A stretch of 64,000 bases of DNA from an uncultured Clostridia bacterium (lineage in GTDB: Bacteria > Bacillota > Clostridia > Christensenellales > UBA1242): contig CAKVLS010000003.1 of NCBI GenBank assembly GCA_934757865.1, positions 78,202 through 142,201 of the forward strand, in the 5' to 3' direction. Both the position numbers and the translations under genes were made by a program. Of this stretch, positions 35,323-44,900 are shown one piece after another; positions within the stretch are counted from its first letter, which is position 1, and each line of letters opens with the position of its first letter. The notes under the pieces are model-generated. The model saw only the letters and a list, made by a program, of their open reading frames with translations. It was not told the DNA's origin and did not search any database.

Positions 35323-36204
35323 TTATTTTTCTTGTGGTGTATCTATTGTGTAATAAAATGTTTGACCGCAAGAATTATCTAATTCTTCTTTGCGGGCGTT
35401 AGCTTCTAAGATAAGAGACATCTTAGGTAGCTCAAACTCTTTTTGATAATTTCTATCTGTTAGTAAGGTTTGGTCTTGCATAAATCCAGCACCATAACCT
35501 TTTCCTTGCATTATTGCCTCGCTATCGCTGCCATTTAGTATACCTTTTTCATAAGTGCTGTCACAATATAATGTTTTACCATCAAGATTGACTTCTACCA
35601 TTGCATGGTCGCCAAGTCCAATAACTTTTGAATCAATACCAATTTTTTCGAACATATATGAAATAGTGCATGCATCACTAAGGCAAGTGCCTGCATGGTT
35701 GCGAAGTCCATAATAAACTTCTTTCATAAGTTCTCTATTGATGTCGTCATGATAAATATTCTTTGAAGCAACTCTCATAAATTGTGTTAATACTTTGTCA
35801 TATGCTATATCGCTAGTAACATGATCAAAAACTCTTCTTGCATAGTCAAGTTTTTCGTCTATGCTTTCGCTGCCGTCAATCTCTATGCCACAGCCAGAAA
35901 AAATTTGTTCAATCTCATCATCAATGCCGTTTACAATATCGCGAGTGCTTTTCCCTTCAAAGGTGCTTTCCATCAAGTCGTAGTATTTTCTTAGTGCAGA
36001 ATTTTTTATCATCTCAATGGCTTTTTCTTCAAGGGTCTTTTCTTTTGGACTGTCTGTATTCATAATAGGCTTAGGGCTAAATTGTTTGCCTTCGTCTTTT
36101 ACTTCTGTGGTAGTTTCTGGTGATTTAGTGCCGCCAAGTTCATCTTTACTGATTTTGCCAACAACTGGCTTATCTTTCTTTTTTCTTTTTAGAAATTCGA
36201 ACAT
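35323..36204 (-). CDS. Transglutaminase-like cysteine protease-fold protein
   Basis: 293 residues from the ATG at 36204, 9 nt after GGAG; the in-frame codon at 36219 precedes the RBS and is rejected. A Lys/Pro-rich N-terminal ~75 residues is followed by a transglutaminase-like core with the Cys-His-Asp triad: GTCLSDACTI (Cys), LGDHAMVEV (His) and YCDSTYEKG (Asp). No signal peptide, so a cytosolic (or atypically exported) protein. A second triad-bearing protein is encoded just upstream on the same strand (36775-38358). Substrate unknown. Confidence 0.75.
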   Translation of the reverse strand: MFEFLKRKKKDKPVVGKISKDELGGTKSPETTTEVKDEGKQFSPKPIMNTDSPKEKTLEEKAIEMIKNSALRKYYDLMESTFEGKSTRDIVNGIDDEIEQIFSGCGIEIDGSESIDEKLDYARRVFDHVTSDIAYDKVLTQFMRVASKNIYHDDINRELMKEVYYGLRNHAGTCLSDACTISYMFEKIGIDSKVIGLGDHAMVEVNLDGKTLYCDSTYEKGILNGSDSEAIMQGKGYGAGFMQDQTLLTDRNYQKEFELPKMSLILEANARKEELDNSCGQTFYYTIDTPQEK

Positions 36205-36350
36205 AATAACATCTCCCATATATTCGCCATATTATACCGCCGGAGCGTACTTTTTGTCAATATGCAACTTTTATGGCAAGGCTATTTATGAGCCCTAAAA
36301 ACTATATAAAATAAATATATTGAAATTTGATATGTGGAAATATTAATTTG

Positions 36351-36386
36351 ATAAAAAAATAGACACTATGGAGGTGTCTATCTTTT
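36351..36386 (-). terminator. Intrinsic terminator of 81-aa gene
   Basis: GATAGACAC / GTGTCTAT hairpin; on the minus strand it is followed by seven T's. Confidence 0.75.
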
Positions 36387-36518
36387 TTATTTTGAAATTA
36401 TATGTTTGACAATTATTTAATCAAATATCTCTACAAGTATAGTTGTTTATATTTTTGATAAACTTTTGATTAGTTTCAAAAGTTAAATTTCTATTAAATA
36501 TTTTTCTAGCATATTTAG

Positions 36519-36764
36519 TTACTTGCTAGCGTGCTCACTTGCAGCCCTCTTGATAAGCCTCTCTAATATGTATTGATAGTCGCCGCCAGTATAAGGCTTA
36601 ACAATTAAAGACTTGTCTGTAGATTCAAGTTCTACAATTTTCAATTCCTTTGGCTCAGATAGAGTAGATATAAGCCCGAAGATTATATTGTCTAACTTCT
36701 CGGCGGTAAGAACTAAATATTTTTTGTTATCACTAAGAGTGATGATAGAATTTTTTATTTTCAT
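36519..36764 (-). CDS. Small 81-aa protein of unknown function
   Basis: 81 residues from the ATG preceded by AAGGAG (MKIKNSIITLSDNKKYLVL). It starts 10 bp after the stop of the transglutaminase-like gene, so it is the second gene of that operon. Mixed alpha/beta composition, no cysteine, no membrane segment. The N-terminal half (LSDNKKYLVLTAEKLDNIIF) resembles small single-domain proteins that often sit beside larger partners, but I assign no family. Confidence 0.65.
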   Translation of the reverse strand: MKIKNSIITLSDNKKYLVLTAEKLDNIIFGLISTLSEPKELKIVELESTDKSLIVKPYTGGDYQYILERLIKRAASEHASK

Positions 36765-36774
36765 CTTAAACTCC

Positions 36775-38358
36775 TTATAATGTAAGAGGTGCGTTGCCTG
36801 TAGGAGTGGTAGCAGTTGTTTGGTTAGCCTCAGCATTTATGTTATCGGTTAGAGTCTTAATTGAGTTATTACACATATCTAGTATAGCGGCAGTTTCTGG
36901 GTTTTGTATATCTGCGCCACTTTCTTTTATTCCAGCAATAACTGAGTTTGTCTCATCTAATTGACAGTTTGCCCACTTAACATAATCAAATTGTGTTGCA
37001 GGCTCTACGCTTACAACTTCTACTGGTCCATCAATTTTGATTTGACTCTCGGCATCTATTACTTTTTGTCCTTGCTCGGTGGCAGATTGTATTTCTTGTG
37101 CTTGAGCTTGTACAACACTTGCCATCTCGGCGTATTTTGAGTAATCTAGCACTCCATAACTTGTGCACATATCTTTTACTTTTTGGATTTGAGCGTCAAC
37201 AGTGTCTCTTAACTCTTGATGGCTTAAATTACTTTTTGACATACTAACTATTCTGTTAACAGCGCTACGAACATTAAGGTCTGCGTCATATCTCAAAGTC
37301 TCAAAACTACAACCTACAACATCTGCCCATGAGTTGTTAATTGATCTAAGTAGAGTAGTCTTTTGTTTATCGTTCAAGTTTTCGCTAAGTTTTACGCTTC
37401 CAAATATTCCGCTAAATGCTCTGTCAAATTCTTGGCAATATGCACTTTCGCTGTATCTATCTTTTAGCTCAAAAGCATGCTCTGCAAGCTTTCTTACACC
37501 AGTCATAATATTTTCGGTGCTAGAGCTTAGTGTTGCTGATTCTTCGGCATTAAGGTAAAGCTCGGCAGTTTTGTCTTTTTGCTTGGTAGGTTTGTACTTT
37601 TGAGTGCCGCATACTTTATTAAGAGCGTCTGCGATAAGTTTTGAATCAAACATCCCTGTTGCTTCAAAATTTTCGCCTTGCGCATCGTGGTCTTTTATTT
37701 TGTTAAAGTCCGGAAGTTGTCCAAACCATGGTAAACTATCAATGCCTTTATTTTGGATATAGTTTGCGTCCCATGTAAGGTCTAGCGGATACCAAGTGCC
37801 GTCAAACTTAATTGCGTTCCAGGTGTGAACACGAGGCTTGTTGATAATATCACACTCTATACCTAGTCTGTCCATAGCTTCTTTGAAAACGATTGCATAT
37901 CCAGCGCAAACACCTTGCCCAAGAATTGTGTTTAGATTGCGGCGTTTGTCGCCAAGAGAGCCTGTTGCATCTTCGTATCTTATATTTTCGGCAAGCTTTT
38001 TGTACATATATACAGCTTTTTCTAGATTGTTCCAAGTTGGGTCAATGCCTTGCTCATATTCTTCGAATTTAGTTATTACGCTAGCAACTTCTGTAGGTGA
38101 ATAAATTGTTCTATTTTGTATTCTGCGTTCGTTATATTTTGGCTTTTTGCTTCCATTATATCCGCCTATTATATGTATACTAACTTTTGGAGATAGAGCG
38201 GCGATAACTTGTGCAGATTGACCTACGGTATTTTTTAGAATAACGGTAGGATTTTTGCCATTGTTTAGAGCCTCTACATCTTCCATTGTCAAAACTTTAT
38301 CTACAATTATAGTGTTTGGAGTTTGCTCACTAGTAGTTTGTTGTGATATGTTGGCCAT
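36775..38358 (-). CDS. Transglutaminase-like protein with helical C-terminal half
   Basis: 527 residues; RBS GGGAGA. Residues ~85-210 form a transglutaminase-like domain with the triad GQGVCAGYAIVF (Cys), PRVHTWNAIK (His) and PLDLTWDAN (Asp), resembling peptidase-type members that act on secreted or wall peptides. The C-terminal ~270 residues are helical and Gln/Ala/Ser-rich, with no recognised domain, ending in a Thr/Ala/Gln-rich tail. No signal peptide or membrane helix is visible, which is odd for this group. Operon with the 81-aa gene. Confidence 0.75.
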   Translation of the reverse strand: MANISQQTTSEQTPNTIIVDKVLTMEDVEALNNGKNPTVILKNTVGQSAQVIAALSPKVSIHIIGGYNGSKKPKYNERRIQNRTIYSPTEVASVITKFEEYEQGIDPTWNNLEKAVYMYKKLAENIRYEDATGSLGDKRRNLNTILGQGVCAGYAIVFKEAMDRLGIECDIINKPRVHTWNAIKFDGTWYPLDLTWDANYIQNKGIDSLPWFGQLPDFNKIKDHDAQGENFEATGMFDSKLIADALNKVCGTQKYKPTKQKDKTAELYLNAEESATLSSSTENIMTGVRKLAEHAFELKDRYSESAYCQEFDRAFSGIFGSVKLSENLNDKQKTTLLRSINNSWADVVGCSFETLRYDADLNVRSAVNRIVSMSKSNLSHQELRDTVDAQIQKVKDMCTSYGVLDYSKYAEMASVVQAQAQEIQSATEQGQKVIDAESQIKIDGPVEVVSVEPATQFDYVKWANCQLDETNSVIAGIKESGADIQNPETAAILDMCNNSIKTLTDNINAEANQTTATTPTGNAPLTL

Positions 38359-38442
38359 GTTTTTTCTCCCTTATATTTTTAGTTTAGCATATTTTTGAGT
38401 GCAATTCTATATTTTCTCAAAAAAAAGTTGCGAATAATATAG

Positions 38443-38901
38443 TTAAACTTTTTTCCTAAGTATTGTTTTGATAGGCTCAAAGCCAAGCTTTTTGTAGCAC
38501 TTTTCGGCGGCAATGTTGGTGTTTATATATGTTATCTCAAGATGAAGCGAGCCGTATGTATTACTTGCCCAGTCAGTTACAGCTTTTATAAGAGCTGTGC
38601 CAACACCAAGTCTTCTAAAATTTTCCTTAACAAAAAGACCATCGATAGAGACTATGTTATCTTCAAATGATGTACCCTTAGTATATTCTCTAAAAGCGTA
38701 CACAAAGCCTATAGGTTCGCCCTTTGCAATAGCTAAGGCAAGATATTTATTTTCGCTATCAAGAGCTCTTTTATAAAAATCGCTCACAACAAACTTTTTG
38801 TTTATTAACTTGTCAAGTCCGCTTTCGTACTTGATAAGCTCTGTAAGAAATTCATCACAAATTTTTGCGTCTTCTATGGTGGTAACTCTTTTTATTTCCA
38901 T
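38443..38901 (-). CDS. GNAT-family N-acetyltransferase
   Basis: 152 residues from the ATG at 38901, 6 nt after GGAG; the ATG at 38907 abuts the RBS and is unlikely. The acetyl-CoA binding motif is FRRLGVGTALIKAV (R-x-x-G-x-G), preceded by the SIDGLFV strand and followed by YINTNIAAEKCYKKLGFEP, the usual C-terminal GNAT half. Substrate unknown; cytosolic. Confidence 0.85.
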   Translation of the reverse strand: MEIKRVTTIEDAKICDEFLTELIKYESGLDKLINKKFVVSDFYKRALDSENKYLALAIAKGEPIGFVYAFREYTKGTSFEDNIVSIDGLFVKENFRRLGVGTALIKAVTDWASNTYGSLHLEITYINTNIAAEKCYKKLGFEPIKTILRKKV

Positions 38902-38953
38902 AAACATCTCCGTATAATTTTTTGCTAAATTTTAGCAACTAATTTATATTTTT

Positions 38954-38982
38954 AGTATAACACCAAAAACAAAAGTTGTCAT
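38954..38982 (-). promoter_or_regulatory. Promoter of GNAT gene
   Basis: On the minus strand: ATGACA (38982-38977), 17-bp spacer, TATACT (38959-38954) with an upstream TG (extended -10). It is divergent from the amylase promoter 16 bp away. Confidence 0.7.
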
Positions 38983-38997
38983 ATATTTGCCATTTAT

Positions 38998-39026
38998 TAG
39001 ACATTTTTTATAGGTTTTGATATTAT
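38998..39026 (+). promoter_or_regulatory. Promoter of GH13 gene
   Basis: TAGACA (38998-39003) and TATTAT (39021-39026), 17-bp spacer. Confidence 0.65.
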
Positions 39027-39049
39027 ATTTATATATTTAGGAGGCAAAA

Positions 39050-40705
39050 ATGCTTAATCCAGCGACAATTTATCATAGGCCTAGAGGTTCTTGGGCATAT
39101 GCAATAGATAATAATACCATAAGGATAACTTTGAGAGCGGGCAAAAATAGTATAAAGACTATAAAAGTAATCCACTATGACAAGTACCGCCAAAGCGAAA
39201 AGTACGAGACCCCTATGAAAAAAGTTGCTTGCGATGGCACTTTTGATTACTGGCAATGTGAAGTCGTGCCAAAATATAAAAGGCTTGCTTATCACTTTGT
39301 GATCGGTGACAAAAATCCACTTTACTTTTCGGAAAATGGACTTACTAAAACATTTGATAATAGTACAGAGATTCATGATTTCCAATATGCCTACATTAAC
39401 CCAAACGATGTATATAAAGTACCTGAATGGTTAAGAAGTGGCTGCATTTACCAAATTTTCCCTGACGGCTTTGACAACTTCGGCAGAAAGAAACCTCTAC
39501 CAGCAGAGTACTGCGGCGGGACATTTGTCGGCATAATCAAGCACCTTAATTACCTTCACGACCTAGGCGTTACAGTTTTGTACTTTAATCCTATACACAA
39601 GTCAACTACATATCATAGATACGATATCATAGATTACTTTTCTATAGACAAAACTCTTGGCACAGAGGCAGAGTTTAGAAAGCTTGTTAATGAGTGCCAT
39701 AAAAGAAAGATGAAAGTCGTTATGGATGCGGTGTTTAATCATACATCTAACCAAAATCCAATTTTCTTAGACATTTCCGAAAACGGCAAAAAATCTAGAT
39801 ACTACAACTGGTACATAATACATAAGATGAAAGGCAAAACCCCTGTAGAGTACGAGACTTTTGCCTTCGAAAAATATATGCCAAAGCTTAATACCGCCAA
39901 CCCAGAAGTGCGTGACTTTATACTAGACGCCCTAAAATATTGGATTAAAAAGTATGACATTGACGGTTGGAGATTTGACGTAGGTAACGAAAAGAGTATT
40001 GAGCTTATTCGCCGTATAAGAGAAGAGCTAAAAGACCTAAAACCAGATTTTTATCTACTAGGCGAGATATGGCACAACCCATACCCATTTGTATGCGGAG
40101 ATATGTATGACGGCGTTACTAACTTTGCTCTAAAATTTCTTCTTATGGACCTTGGAAAAGAAAAAATTAGCGCTGAAACTTTTGTTAATAGATATAACAA
40201 CTACTTTTATAATTTACCATTACAAGCCAACATTGCTTCGTCTAACTTTATCTGCAACCACGACACTAAGCGTATACTTACAGAGATGGGCTCAGAGAAA
40301 CTTGTTAAGTTTATTATTCCGTTCCAATTTATGCTAACAGGCATACCTACTATCTATTATGGCGAAGAACTTGGTATGGAGAATAACCCAAATTACACAG
40401 GCGACAAAGCCGCTCGTACGCTAATGGAGTGGGATAAACTAAAAGACAATACTCTTCTTGATTATTACAAAAAACTAATCAAATTAAAGAAGACTAATAA
40501 GTGCCTAATCTTTGGTGACCAAAGAGTTTATGAAAGAGGCGGGCTTATATTTATTGAGAGAATTTTTGAGGACCAAAAAGTCACAATGGTAGCCAATTCT
40601 ACCTCTAAAAAAATTAAGTTCAAAACCCCTCTTACTAACTATCTTGACGACATCAACAACGACTATATTATGCCAAAAGAAGTTAAGATTTTTATAACAA
40701 AATAA
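39050..40705 (+). CDS. GH13 alpha-amylase family enzyme, neopullulanase/cyclomaltodextrinase-like
   Basis: 551 residues; RBS AGGAGG. An N-terminal CBM34-like beta domain (residues 1-115), then the (beta/alpha)8 barrel with conserved regions DAVFNHTS, GWRFDVGNE (nucleophile D310), LLGEIWHNPY (acid/base E339) and CNHDTKR (D405), and a short C-terminal beta domain. Acts on alpha-1,4 (and possibly 1,6) glucans, maltodextrins or cyclodextrins. No signal peptide, so it probably degrades imported or stored oligosaccharides in the cytosol. Monocistronic. Confidence 0.88.
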   Translation: MLNPATIYHRPRGSWAYAIDNNTIRITLRAGKNSIKTIKVIHYDKYRQSEKYETPMKKVACDGTFDYWQCEVVPKYKRLAYHFVIGDKNPLYFSENGLTKTFDNSTEIHDFQYAYINPNDVYKVPEWLRSGCIYQIFPDGFDNFGRKKPLPAEYCGGTFVGIIKHLNYLHDLGVTVLYFNPIHKSTTYHRYDIIDYFSIDKTLGTEAEFRKLVNECHKRKMKVVMDAVFNHTSNQNPIFLDISENGKKSRYYNWYIIHKMKGKTPVEYETFAFEKYMPKLNTANPEVRDFILDALKYWIKKYDIDGWRFDVGNEKSIELIRRIREELKDLKPDFYLLGEIWHNPYPFVCGDMYDGVTNFALKFLLMDLGKEKISAETFVNRYNNYFYNLPLQANIASSNFICNHDTKRILTEMGSEKLVKFIIPFQFMLTGIPTIYYGEELGMENNPNYTGDKAARTLMEWDKLKDNTLLDYYKKLIKLKKTNKCLIFGDQRVYERGGLIFIERIFEDQKVTMVANSTSKKIKFKTPLTNYLDDINNDYIMPKEVKIFITK

Positions 40706-41040
40706 CTTTAAGTTTTTTGCACAAATTAACGAAAATGCAAATTATAGAAATGGGCAAAAATGCCTCAAAAATTGGCAAAAATGAGTAAAAACAGCCTAAA
40801 ATTTGATAAAATCAAAAATTAAAATACAACAAAAAAAACGACTAAATTTTAGTCGTTTTTTTATTATTTTGTTATGATTTTTGTAGCAATTTTTGAGCTT
40901 AATTTTTTAATCAACTTATGCAAGTTTTTGAGACCAAAATTATACAAAAATTATTACTAATTTTGCGTTCGTATTTAGTCCAAAATTGCCATCAATTTTT
41001 TAGCAAAAATTTTTTAATAGTTAAATAATTTTTTATCTAA
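40706..41040. other. Intergenic region with one terminator
   Basis: 335 bp between the GH13 gene and the DUF308 gene. The hairpin AAAACGACTAAA / TTTAGTCGTTTT with T and A flanks at 40832-40862 is a bidirectional terminator. The rest is A/T-rich with no ORF or RNA I can support. Confidence 0.6.
40832..40862. terminator. Bidirectional terminator
   Basis: AAAAACGACTAAA / TTTTAGTCGTTTTT palindrome between convergent genes. Confidence 0.8.
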
Positions 41041-41682
41041 TTACTTGTTTTTGTCTACTCTTGTTTGGTTGCCGTTTTCATCAACATCGATGATGATTTG
41101 GTCTTCTTCTAGAGGCACTCTTGAGAACATATCTTTGATAGATTTTTTAGCTTTTTTAACTTTTACAGTTACCCAAATTGTATCAATCAAGTCGCATAGA
41201 CCATCAAGTATTATAGCAGCGCCAAGTATGATGAATAATACATCTTCGCTAGCTGGTACGCATACAAGTACGATACCAAAGGCAAATAGTAGGCAAGCTA
41301 GGATTGTATCAACCCACCAGTATTTTGCACCGTATCTTCTGCTATCAAAAGATGTTTGAACAGCAAATAGTCCTTTTACAACGATGATTAGTCCGTAGAT
41401 AAATCCGAACAAACCAGCGCTAGCAAGTAGGTCAGCAGAGCCAAAGAATACTAGGCTCAAAACGATGTCGATTACGCCACCCACGAAGCCAAATGGCTCG
41501 ATGCCGTATCTAAAGTAACTAACGCATTTGATGATGCCGCCAAGCATTAGTAGGCTGGCGAATAGATAAACTATTGTGGTCTTAGTGAAGTTAGGACAAG
41601 CGATAAATAGTATACCGACAACAATGCTTGTGATTGAGCTAACTAGTGACCAAGCTTTAATTTTTTTGAAAAACTCTCTCAT
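41041..41682 (-). CDS. DUF308/HdeD-like membrane protein
   Basis: 213 residues from the ATG at 41682 after AAAGGAG; the in-frame upstream codon at 41724 is rejected. Six membrane helices in hairpins with Gly-rich turns (VGILFIACPNFTKTTIVYLF, FGFIYGLIIVVKG, CLLFAFGIVLVC) and a charged C-terminal tail (DVDENGNQTRVDKNK) are typical of the DUF308/HdeD superfamily. HdeD is linked to acid resistance in E. coli; that function should not be carried over to this distant homologue. Confidence 0.8.
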   Translation of the reverse strand: MREFFKKIKAWSLVSSITSIVVGILFIACPNFTKTTIVYLFASLLMLGGIIKCVSYFRYGIEPFGFVGGVIDIVLSLVFFGSADLLASAGLFGFIYGLIIVVKGLFAVQTSFDSRRYGAKYWWVDTILACLLFAFGIVLVCVPASEDVLFIILGAAIILDGLCDLIDTIWVTVKVKKAKKSIKDMFSRVPLEEDQIIIDVDENGNQTRVDKNK

Positions 41683-41895
41683 AATTATCTCCTTTATTTT
41701 TTTTACGGTAATATTGTAGCACACTTATAAAAAATAATACAAACAAATTTTGCACTTTTGTTCAAAATTACAATTTTTTATACACTTTTTTGGTTTGGGC
41801 GGAAAACTTTTTTGGGGATTATTAAAAATTTCTGGCAAAACTAGCCGCCGCCCATTTCAAAGTTGTATAAAGGGTGTTAAAAATGTCAAAATCAG

Positions 41896-41924
41896 TTGAG
41901 AAATTGATAATTATAGTATATTAT
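41896..41924 (+). promoter_or_regulatory. Promoter of giant surface protein gene
   Basis: TTGAGA (41896-41901) and TATTAT (41919-41924), 17-bp spacer. The RBS ATAAGGTG precedes the ATG. Confidence 0.7.
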
Positions 41925-41959
41925 ATAGATGTAAATCTATACTATGGATAAGGTGTACT

Positions 41960-44900
41960 ATGGGAGATATGAATTGGGAAGACACCGAGAGAGGCGGTCA
42001 CCTAAAAAAATTTTTCATAAAAATGCTTGTATTTTTGCTAGTAATTGCCATTGCGGTAGTCGCAGTGATTTTTTTGCGTCCTAAAAAAGAATATTACAAT
42101 GTAGGAGTTACTGGCGAAACTTATTGCATTCCGCATTTGACGGGCGAAGGCAAATATGAAAGTGGTAAGACTATAACAATTTCTGCAGATGACATACCGG
42201 GGTATGCATTCAGGAACTGGACTCTTAATGGAGAAGTAGTTTCTACAGATGCAGAATATACCTTTGTAGTTAAAAAAGAGACTTCTGGTACATATATCGC
42301 AAATTACGAGGCTATAAATTATAGCGTGCGTATGTTAGGCATCTATGGTGCTTTTAGCGTTACACCTACTGCCAATGTCGGCGACCTTATCGAGATAAAA
42401 GACATAACACCTAACGAAGGCTATGAAGCCGGTAGAGCATATTACACCCTAGACACCAATACTGAAGAAATTACAATCGTTAATAATAAATTCTACATGC
42501 CAGCAGGAGATGTTAGAGTAATTGTAGAGTTTAACCCTATCACATACACAATAGAATACGAGCTAGACGAAGGCAAGTTTGAAGAAGGCACAACTGTCGT
42601 AAGTACATATAATATCAAAACTACAAGCTTTACTTTGCCTAAGCCTACTAAGTTTGGTTACGACTTCATAGGTTGGACGGGCCCAAACCTTAACTATCCA
42701 ACAGAGACTGTAACCATAAGAAGAGGCTCTACTGGCAATCGTAAATATACAGCCAACTATGAGTATCATACATATTCTATCACTAATGTAAATGGCCAAA
42801 ACGGAACAATCACTGTAGATAGCAGCGCAAAATACAAGTCAACAGTCGGTGTTAGTGTTACAGCAAATGGCGGCTTTGGACTTTCGGAATTATACTATAT
42901 CTTAGAGGGTACCGATACCAAAGTTCCAATCATAGACAATGCCTTTGAGATGCCAGCAGGCAACGTAACTATTTATTCAACATTTAGCAAAATAGGCTAT
43001 ACTATCAAACTTGCAAATATAACTCATGGTAGCGTAAACATAGATAAGACAAGCGCTTACCTTGGCGAAAGTGTTGGTATTAGAGTTCAAGCAGATACAG
43101 CATACAGATTTAGCCGCAGCTACTATGTAGTAGATGGCAGCGTTGAGCAGAGAGAGTTTAGCGGCTCGTTCTATATGCCAGGCGGTAATGTAACTGTTGT
43201 CGTAGAGTTTACCCCAGAAATTTATTCACTTAAACTTAACCTAAATGGTGGTAAATTGAATGGCGTAAGTTATGACGGCATTTACGAATATATGACCTAT
43301 ACCGTAGAGAGCAACAGAATAGTTCTTCCTACTCCAGATGAGAGAGAAGATTACGAGTTCTTAGGTTGGTCAGGTACAGATATTTTACCAGAAGGCTCTT
43401 ATGTTCTAAGTTATGTTATTCCAAGAGGTTCTTGGGGCGAGAGAACATATTCTGCTAACTGGAAAATAAGAACTTACAAAATTACTTTCAACAACTATGA
43501 CGGCTCAGAGCTTCTTGTACTTCCAGCAGTTGAGCACGGTACTATTCCACAATATGTAGGCACTCCTACTAAGCCATCTACAGAAGAATATGACTATATC
43601 TTCAATGGCTGGAGTCCATCACTTGTTGCCGCAACCAAAGAAGCTATCTACACCGCAACCTTTACCCAAAAATTACACGAATACACCATAACATTTGATT
43701 CTTGTGGCGGCGAAAGTGTTAACCCGTATATAAGACATTATAACGATAATATCGGCACTATGCCAACCCCTACAAGAAGAGGTTACAACTTAGAAGGCTG
43801 GTTTACTAGAGCAGAGGGCGGCGCTCAAATGATAGCTAGTGACAAAGTAACTGCAGACGCAACATACTACGCTCACTGGTCACTAGTAGAGTATACTGTA
43901 GAGATAGACCTAGCCGGCGGAAGTTTCTCTGGCCAAACTTCATTTACTTATAATGTAACTAGCGAAGATATAGCTATCCAAAGACCTTCTAAGACTGGTT
44001 ATACATTTACTGGATTTACTGGCACAGAATTGTCAGAAAAGACGCTAGACGTAACTATTGCTCAAGGATCTGTCGGCAATAGAGTATACCTTGCTACTTA
44101 TGAGGCTATCAAGTACACAATTAAGTGGCTTAACTATGACGGCTCAACATTACTAGAAGAGCAAGTAGCTTATGACACTATGCCAGAGTACTCAGGCGAA
44201 AAGCCAACTAAGCCAAGAGATACAGAGTATAGCTATGTATTTAATAATGTATGGCAACCAGCTATTACCAAAGTAACTGGTAACGCAAGTTATACAGCAC
44301 AATTTGAGGCAGTAACTAACGGCTACACAATTTCATTTGATTCTCGTGGCGGTAGTGATGTCCATGAGATAACCAAAGATTACAACAAAGAAATAGGAAC
44401 ACTTCCAATTCCAACATTTGATGGTTATACATTTGACGGCTGGTACACCGCAGTAACCGGCGGAGATAAGTTAACCGAAACAACCAAGGTAACAGAAGAT
44501 AAAACATACTATGCTCATTGGAGCGTTATCACATATACAATTTCATACTCACTAGACGGCGGAACAGGTACAGGCGTTACAAGCTATACTGTCGAGACCG
44601 AAACATTTACGCTATTTACCCCAACCAAAACAGGTTACGCCTTTGTAGGTTGGACAGGCACAGACCTTACTAGCGCAACCGTAGAGGTTGTGATCGAAAA
44701 AGGCTCAATCGGCAATAGATCATACACCGCTAACTGGTCACAAAGTGCATTTAATATATCAAAAGGTACAGTAACTAACGGCACAATTGATGCCCCAGCC
44801 AATGCATTTATGGGCGCAACCGTTACAATTACCGCAACACCAGCTGAAGGCTACGAAGTTTCTAACTACTATTATATCGCAGCCGGCTCAACCGAAAAAG

